Positions 22,464 to 26,718 of a stretch of DNA of 26,718 bases are shown here, piece after piece. The first letter of the stretch is position 1. Each line of letters starts with the position of its first letter. Source of the DNA: an uncultured Clostridia bacterium (GTDB lineage Bacteria; Bacillota_A; Clostridia; Christensenellales; Borkfalkiaceae); assembly GCA_934292955.1 (NCBI GenBank), contig CAKQXZ010000026.1, forward strand, positions 1 through 26,718, given 5' to 3'. Both the position numbers and the translations under genes were made by a program. The notes below the pieces were generated by a model, which worked only from the letters and a program-made list of their open reading frames with translations, was not told the origin of the DNA and did no database searches.

Positions 22464-25400
22464 AAAATCGCCCCCTTTCCGCCGTTATCCGCGTTAGTTT
22501 TATCGTTTACATTTTCACCCGTCGTATTTGCAGCATTATCACCGCCCGTAGCAGTGCCCGCCGCATCTTCGCCGGCGGTAATATTTTCACCCGCGCCGTT
22601 TTCGCGACCGCCCGCAGCCGCATAATCCGCAGCAGTCTTTTCTTCAGCTCCGTATTCGGCATTCAACTCGTCGTTTTCTTCTTTCAATGCTTTAACAACC
22701 GATTCTTTGGTAATTTTTTCGTTGATTTCGCGGGTTCGCCCGTCAAGCGCGCCGTCGTAACCGCACAGCCCGTGATATTCGCAGAACTCGCAAGCCTTTT
22801 CGTCGGGCGACGGAATAATCACCCCTTCGTTAATTTCCGAAACGCCTTCGGCGGCAACTTTTATCGCATAGTCTAAATAAGCGTCGAATTCTTCCCTTGT
22901 CAAAAGCATGCTGTCGTAGCGGAAACCGCCGCCTTTTTTCTCGGTAAGGTTTGCCGAAACAAACCGTCCCTTTCTGTTCTCGTCGGTAATGGTATTGTCT
23001 ATTTCCGAAGCGGTTTTAAGGTCGGCAAGCGTTTTGCCCTTCATCGCCATAACCGCTTCTTCGTCATCGCCGTAGTTGTCGGCAATGGGAAAGTAGTACG
23101 CGCCCACGGGCGAAAACTTATCCGAAAACGCTTTAGCGTAAAGATACAACTGCAACTTCTTGCCCGAATACAGATTTTCGTCGTCGTTGCCGTCAACCGT
23201 ACCCGTTTTATAATCGATAATACGCATTTTATTTTCAAACGTATCTATTCTGTCTGCTTTACCTATAATTTTTCTACGCCCGTTCCGCGTGTCGATCGCA
23301 ATCGCCGGCAGATTTCCGCCGAACCCGAACGCAATCTCGCCGAACGCAGGTCTGAACGACGAATTATTGCACCCGTTAAACACGTTCAGGCAAAAGCGCA
23401 CTGTTTCCTTTTTCAGAAAGGCAAAAACCGCCTTGCCCGCCCCCGTCGCGCGGTATCTCGAGTATTCTTCTCTCTGCGAAATCTCTTCAAAAATATTTTC
23501 GGCAAGAGTCCGCGCCGAAAGGTCGGTATCGTCAAAATTCACGCGCGCCGTAAACTCTTCCGCGGCTTCGTGAATAAGATTACCTATAACGTTGGCGCGC
23601 ATATCCCCTTCTTCGCGGCTGTTAAGTCGCACCCCGCGTTGCAGAAAATTCTTGTACGGGCAACGGAAAAACCCTTCTATCGCCGTAGCCGAAATATCTT
23701 TCGCGGCATAGTTCACCCCGTCCGTGTAATACCCGATTTCGGTATTGACCGCGCCGAGCAGCCCGTCGGGAAGCGCGCGCAACCCCTTTTCTTTCATAAC
23801 CGCGTAAAAAGAAGCGGCTGCTTCGAACTCGTTCTTTTCACCTTCCTTGAACGCGGAAATCTCTCTTGCAAACCCGAAAGCCGAACTTCTCTCTGTCATG
23901 TACGGCAACGCCTTATATCTCTTTCCGCGCTCGCCGCCCACCTTTTCGGCTGAAACATCGTTACTGAACTTATCGGAAACTACAATCCGTCTGCCGTTTT
24001 CGCCGCCTTCCGAAAAAATCGCCGTAACGTAGTCTATAATTTCCGACTTCTTGCTTTCCTGCCCGTCGGCGTTACGCCCCGCCCAGGATAAATACAGTTT
24101 ACGCCCGAACGCAGCCAATGCCATGCAGGTGTTTTCTCTGTTCCGCCTGTTGACTTCCTTAATCTTCGGTTCGACCGAAACGTCAAACTCTTCCATTCCC
24201 GCAATATCGCGGTCGCACAAAAGCGCGCTGTCGAATTTTGTCGAAGGCACGCCGTCGTTCATGCCTAAAGCGAACAGCACGGGGTATTCTTTATATTTAA
24301 CCGAGCGGAAATCGCCCACGAACACGCAGTCCGAAAATTCCTGAATAACCGAAATCTTGCACGCCGCCATGCCCGAAACGATAACGTTTTTCACTTCCGA
24401 AAGGGGTATTATTTTATCGCCGAGAATGCGCACCGCGGCAGAAAGCACGTCGGTAAATTTTTCATAAGCCTGCGCGTTGACCGCGGCAAGTTCTTCTCTG
24501 TTAAAATCGTTCAGTTCTTCGCTCAGTCTTTCGATCCCGCTCTCCGCGTCGATTTTTTCAAGCAGGTCGTTAATCATATCGACCGCAGAAGAAAAAGCAA
24601 TCGTCTTTTCTTTTTTCTTAAAATATTCCGTATCGAAAAGCCCCGTCGTAAACGCGCGCAGTTTTTCAAACTCTTCGAGCATATCGTCCCGGCAGGTAAA
24701 TTTCTTAAAAATACCCTTTCTGTCTATCGCGTGTTTCAACACATAGTTTTCAAACCCGTCCGAAATCCCTTTATCGGGACAGATAAGCGGATTTTTAACA
24801 AAGCACAGATAATCGGATACTGCAAATCCCCGCCGCACGGTATCGATATACGCGCACACAAGGTTTGTCAGCGGGTGTTTTTTAAGGTCGGTCGTTCTGT
24901 CAAAAAAGCAAGGTATGCCGTAGTCCGAAAACACCCTTTTTATCGTCAGATAATAGTCGTCTATATTCTCGGCGCAAACGGCGTAGTTTTTGTAATTGGG
25001 CGCAATTCCCCCGACCTGCCTTACTCCGCTTGCAATCAGTTTCGCCGCGTACCCGACTTCTTCGTTAACGCTCTGCGCCCTGTAAATATGCACGTCGGGG
25101 CAAAACTCTCCGCCGCGGTTTTTAGCAGACGGCATAAATAAAGAAGAAAGCAACCTTTCTCTTGTCCGACTGCCGCCCACCGCAATATGCTCCGCTCCGA
25201 ATTCGCGCATGGCAAAATCAAACGTTTCGTTGGTATAAACGCCCTTATTCTCACCCGCCACAAGCGCGAACGTAAGACTTTTGGCATTTTTCGCAAGCGA
25301 CTTGAAAATATTGCAAAGCGTTCTGTTAAGCGACGGAAAGCCCGCCACAATAACGTCTGTGTTTTTAATCGCCGCGTCGGTGTTGAAAAATTCCGGCAAG

Positions 25401-25906
25401 CGCGACAGTCTGTTATTCCCGTCTGTCAGCCCCTTTTCGGCAATGAATTGTTCGTACGCGTCGAACAAGATATAAATATCGTCGAGTTTGCGTTTTAGAA
25501 TTCCGCTGCTGCCTTCCGCCGCTCTGAACACGTCCGCGGGCGATATCTTCGCGCTCTTAAGTTGGGCTATAAGTTCGTAAACAACGCTTGACAGGTTGGG
25601 ATCGTAAACGTTTTTGAAACAGGTAAGTTCGCCTTTATTTTCAAGCAACAACCTTTTTATAACGAGCGACGCGCTCTCGGGCGAAAGAATTTCTCCGCTG
25701 TCGGGCAGATACTTATGCATAAAGCGGTTGAACGAAAAAACGCGCGTGCCGAAAGTACCGCCGTATTTTTCAGATAAGGCGATTTCCGATTCGAGCGTAA
25801 ATTTATCTTCGCAAAAAATTATTCTGTTGTCCAGCGGATTACCCCCCGCAAGGTCGGCAACCACTCCCGCCAGTTCGCAGGTCGCGTTCACGGTATAAAT
25901 TTTCAT
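22460..25906 (-). CDS. addB: ATP-dependent helicase-nuclease subunit B
   Basis: 1148 residues, first gene of the addB-addA operon. Near the C-terminus it shows the RecB-type nuclease (GKADRIDTF, RIIDYKTG at about 895) and the four cysteines of the AddB iron-sulfur staple: RCPYKNFL (about 748) and CEFCEYHGLC (about 1038, 1041, 1047). The N-terminus (MKIYTVNATCELAGVVADL) lacks the Gly-x4-Gly-Lys-Ser/Thr loop found in Bacillus AddB. After the cluster a tail of about 85 residues ends in a low-complexity Ala/Gly/Asn/Thr/Glu stretch (GENITAGEDAAGTATGG ...) not expected in the family. GGTGG precedes the ATG. AddB provides the second nuclease and, in relatives, Chi recognition. Confidence 0.95.
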   Translation of the reverse strand: MKIYTVNATCELAGVVADLAGGNPLDNRIIFCEDKFTLESEIALSEKYGGTFGTRVFSFNRFMHKYLPDSGEILSPESASLVIKRLLLENKGELTCFKNVYDPNLSSVVYELIAQLKSAKISPADVFRAAEGSSGILKRKLDDIYILFDAYEQFIAEKGLTDGNNRLSRLPEFFNTDAAIKNTDVIVAGFPSLNRTLCNIFKSLAKNAKSLTFALVAGENKGVYTNETFDFAMREFGAEHIAVGGSRTRERLLSSLFMPSAKNRGGEFCPDVHIYRAQSVNEEVGYAAKLIASGVRQVGGIAPNYKNYAVCAENIDDYYLTIKRVFSDYGIPCFFDRTTDLKKHPLTNLVCAYIDTVRRGFAVSDYLCFVKNPLICPDKGISDGFENYVLKHAIDRKGIFKKFTCRDDMLEEFEKLRAFTTGLFDTEYFKKKEKTIAFSSAVDMINDLLEKIDAESGIERLSEELNDFNREELAAVNAQAYEKFTDVLSAAVRILGDKIIPLSEVKNVIVSGMAACKISVIQEFSDCVFVGDFRSVKYKEYPVLFALGMNDGVPSTKFDSALLCDRDIAGMEEFDVSVEPKIKEVNRRNRENTCMALAAFGRKLYLSWAGRNADGQESKKSEIIDYVTAIFSEGGENGRRIVVSDKFSNDVSAEKVGGERGKRYKALPYMTERSSAFGFAREISAFKEGEKNEFEAAASFYAVMKEKGLRALPDGLLGAVNTEIGYYTDGVNYAAKDISATAIEGFFRCPYKNFLQRGVRLNSREEGDMRANVIGNLIHEAAEEFTARVNFDDTDLSARTLAENIFEEISQREEYSRYRATGAGKAVFAFLKKETVRFCLNVFNGCNNSSFRPAFGEIAFGFGGNLPAIAIDTRNGRRKIIGKADRIDTFENKMRIIDYKTGTVDGNDDENLYSGKKLQLYLYAKAFSDKFSPVGAYYFPIADNYGDDEEAVMAMKGKTLADLKTASEIDNTITDENRKGRFVSANLTEKKGGGFRYDSMLLTREEFDAYLDYAIKVAAEGVSEINEGVIIPSPDEKACEFCEYHGLCGYDGALDGRTREINEKITKESVVKALKEENDELNAEYGAEEKTAADYAAAGGRENGAGENITAGEDAAGTATGGDNAANTTGENVNDKTNADNGGKGAIL

Positions 25907-26070
25907 TCGTCCACCGCCGTTTTTTTATTTTCGTCCGTTATTTTACAACAAGTCATGCCCCGTTTTCGCCCCATTCGTTTTCAAAAATCAGGTATATCAT
26001 CCCCCCGCCGGCAATCGCAAATTCATCCCCCCGGTACGCATGGGCAAAACTTGGTTTAATCTCTGCTGCA

Positions 26071-26100
26071 ATTATACCACAACCGCCGCCCTTTTTTCAA
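26071..26100 (-). promoter_or_regulatory. addBA promoter
   Basis: Minus strand TTGAAA (26100-26095), 18-base spacer ending TGG, TATAAT (26076-26071): an extended -10 (TGGTATAAT) compensates the long spacer. It leaves a leader of about 155 bases before addB. Confidence 0.72.
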
Positions 26101-26131
26101 TAAATCTCGCCCATCTCGAATTATTTTTTAA

Positions 26132-26313
26132 TCAATCTTCTTTTCCGAAAAGCCATTGCACATAAACTTTATCTGTGCTTTTTTGTTCTTCTTTTTGTAT
26201 CTCAATTTTAATTGGTTCATGTTTTGCTTCGCAGTTGCTTCCAAAGTTTTTCTCGCCGTTATGTATTGAAAAGCATTCTTAAAAATACATTTTCAACTTG
26301 TATCCGACTTCAT
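26132..26313 (-). pseudogene. Broken small gene (unknown)
   Basis: An excellent ribosome binding site (AAGGAGG, 26327-26321) lies 7 bases before ATG 26313, but that frame stops after six codons. A second frame, shifted relative to the ATG, is open from 26278 to the TGA at 26132 and encodes 48 residues that look like real protein (CFSIHNGEKNFGSNC ... KVYVQWLFGKED), preceded in frame by a TAA. A frameshift plus a stop, or decay, is the simplest reading. I do not recognise the family. A 9-base stem (TTTGTCCTT/AAAGACAAA at 26348-26376) precedes the site. Confidence 0.4.
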
Positions 26314-26317
26314 TTTT

Positions 26318-26543
26318 CTGCCTCCTTCATTTTATTTTTTTGCTGTGTTTGTCCTTATGAGTTCACGAAAGACAAATTATCTCTCTATCATATATGGATA
26401 TTAGTAAGCCGTTTTGCGGTGGTGTTTTGCAAAAGTTTTTTACCACCCTCACTATAATTGGAAAGTTACGAGCCGTTTGTCGGGGTATTTCACGAAAATT
26501 TTACAAAAAAATTGCCGAGAATTTTTTCTCTGCAACCGCATAT
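26318..26543. other. AT-rich intergenic region with imperfect direct repeats
   Basis: No gene is supported. Two similar stretches (26396-26419 and 26460-26482; minus strand AACGGCTTACTAATATCC and AACGGCTCGTAACTTTCC) are each followed by AT-rich -10-like sequence. Between them GGTGGT (26418-26423) and ACCACC (26442-26447) form a hairpin. Composition is more AT-rich than the rest of the window. Confidence 0.5.
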
Positions 26544-26574
26544 AAAAAGAAAGTTCGATATTTCTCAAACTTCC
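26544..26574 (-). terminator. Terminator of the truncated right-edge gene
   Basis: On the minus strand GGAAGTTTGA (26574-26565) pairs with TCGAACTTTC (26558-26549), loop GAAATA, then five U. Confidence 0.8.
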
Positions 26575-26596
26575 TTTTACTTTTTTGGTTATTTTG

Positions 26597-26718
26597 TCAA
26601 ATCATTTTTGACACATCGGTCTCGCGTTCAATACGTAATATAGACTCAGAGACCGTATATTTGTAAGTTGCTCTAAATGTACCTGAGAAAGTTTTATCAT
26701 AAAATTCTCTTTTATAAA
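26597..26718 (-). CDS. C-terminal end of an unidentified protein, runs off the window
   Basis: The last 39 codons of a minus-strand gene are visible, ending at the TGA at 26597-26599: REFYDKTFSGTFRATYKYTV, then SESILRIERETDVSKMI. The alternation of polar and aromatic residues and the properly placed terminator (26544-26574) support it as real coding sequence. Codon use (TTA, AGA, ATA, CGT) and AT-rich surroundings differ from the neighbouring addAB operon. No family is recognised from this fragment. Confidence 0.6.
   Translation of the reverse strand, partial: YKREFYDKTFSGTFRATYKYTVSESILRIERETDVSKMI

Noticed and set aside
22350..22625. 91-codon plus-strand frame over the addB/addA junction
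   Set aside because: Antisense to the low-complexity addB tail; Ala/Pro/Val-rich because of base composition only.
25907..26070. addBA leader as a riboswitch
   Set aside because: No recognisable aptamer core, terminator or sequestering stem; only short G-rich repeats and small frames are seen.
26128..26313. Read-through of the in-frame TGA at codon 7 in the small right-end gene (recoding or selenocysteine)
   Set aside because: The frame beyond the TGA is Lys/Gln-rich and looks like a shadow; another frame is more protein-like. No selenocysteine insertion structure is apparent. Decay is simpler.
26212..26666. Plus-strand open frames at the right end
   Set aside because: They overlap the terminator and hairpin regions, have Phe/Ser-rich translations and no ribosome binding sites.

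Overview
The window looks like a chromosomal segment of an uncultured Gram-positive Clostridia-type bacterium (Firmicutes). This rests on AddAB rather than RecBCD, the pepP-efp gene pair, a CadC-like ArsR with a CadA ATPase, sigma-A style promoters, AGGAGG-type ribosome binding sites and a surface protein with a C-terminal membrane anchor. Base composition is about mid-40s % GC, except the far right end, which is clearly more AT-rich. The assignment is an inference from gene content; no rRNA or tRNA is present.

Layout. 1-301: start of a membrane dipeptidase gene leaving the window. 340-3034: a cadmium/zinc efflux operon on the minus strand (ArsR sensor, stand-alone HMA metallochaperone-like protein, P1B-type ATPase) with its promoter, operator and terminator. 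3338-5013: a zinc-ribbon membrane protein divergent from a tiny XRE repressor, with an operator lying inside a perfect-consensus promoter. 5204-7649: pepP-efp-fabG on the minus strand. 7939-9748: glutamate racemase, ribosomal protein S20 and thioredoxin. 9982-14548: two divergent extracellular proteins (an 855-residue multidomain surface protein and a sialate O-acetylesterase-like lipoprotein) whose promoters share an exact 12-base motif at identical spacing. 14978-15415: a small all-helical protein of unknown function. 15879-18792: a cytoplasmic GH3 glycosidase and a divergent AraC regulator that seems short at its C-terminus. 18930-25906: addB-addA, overlapping by ATGA. 25907-26718: addB promoter and leader, a broken small gene, and the end of an AT-rich gene that looks foreign.

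The most unusual content is intergenic. Three short repeat families recur between the genes, nearly always in the order C, then A, then B: A (TCATCCTGAG ... GAAGGATCCGGGCG, seven copies), B (CTATARGTCGATTATC core, six intergenic copies) and C (CCTTGCCTTCGCCTTTTGG, about three copies). All intergenic copies of A and B lie in the same orientation regardless of gene direction. Each B copy sits at the 3' end of a gene within or beside an intrinsic terminator, and near-exact B cores also occur inside the coding sequences of murI, addA and the dipeptidase. One 80-base block is duplicated exactly.

Functionally the window mixes housekeeping (translation, cell wall, redox, recombinational repair) with glycan use (GH3, sialate esterase, carbohydrate-binding-like surface protein, AraC) and metal detoxification.
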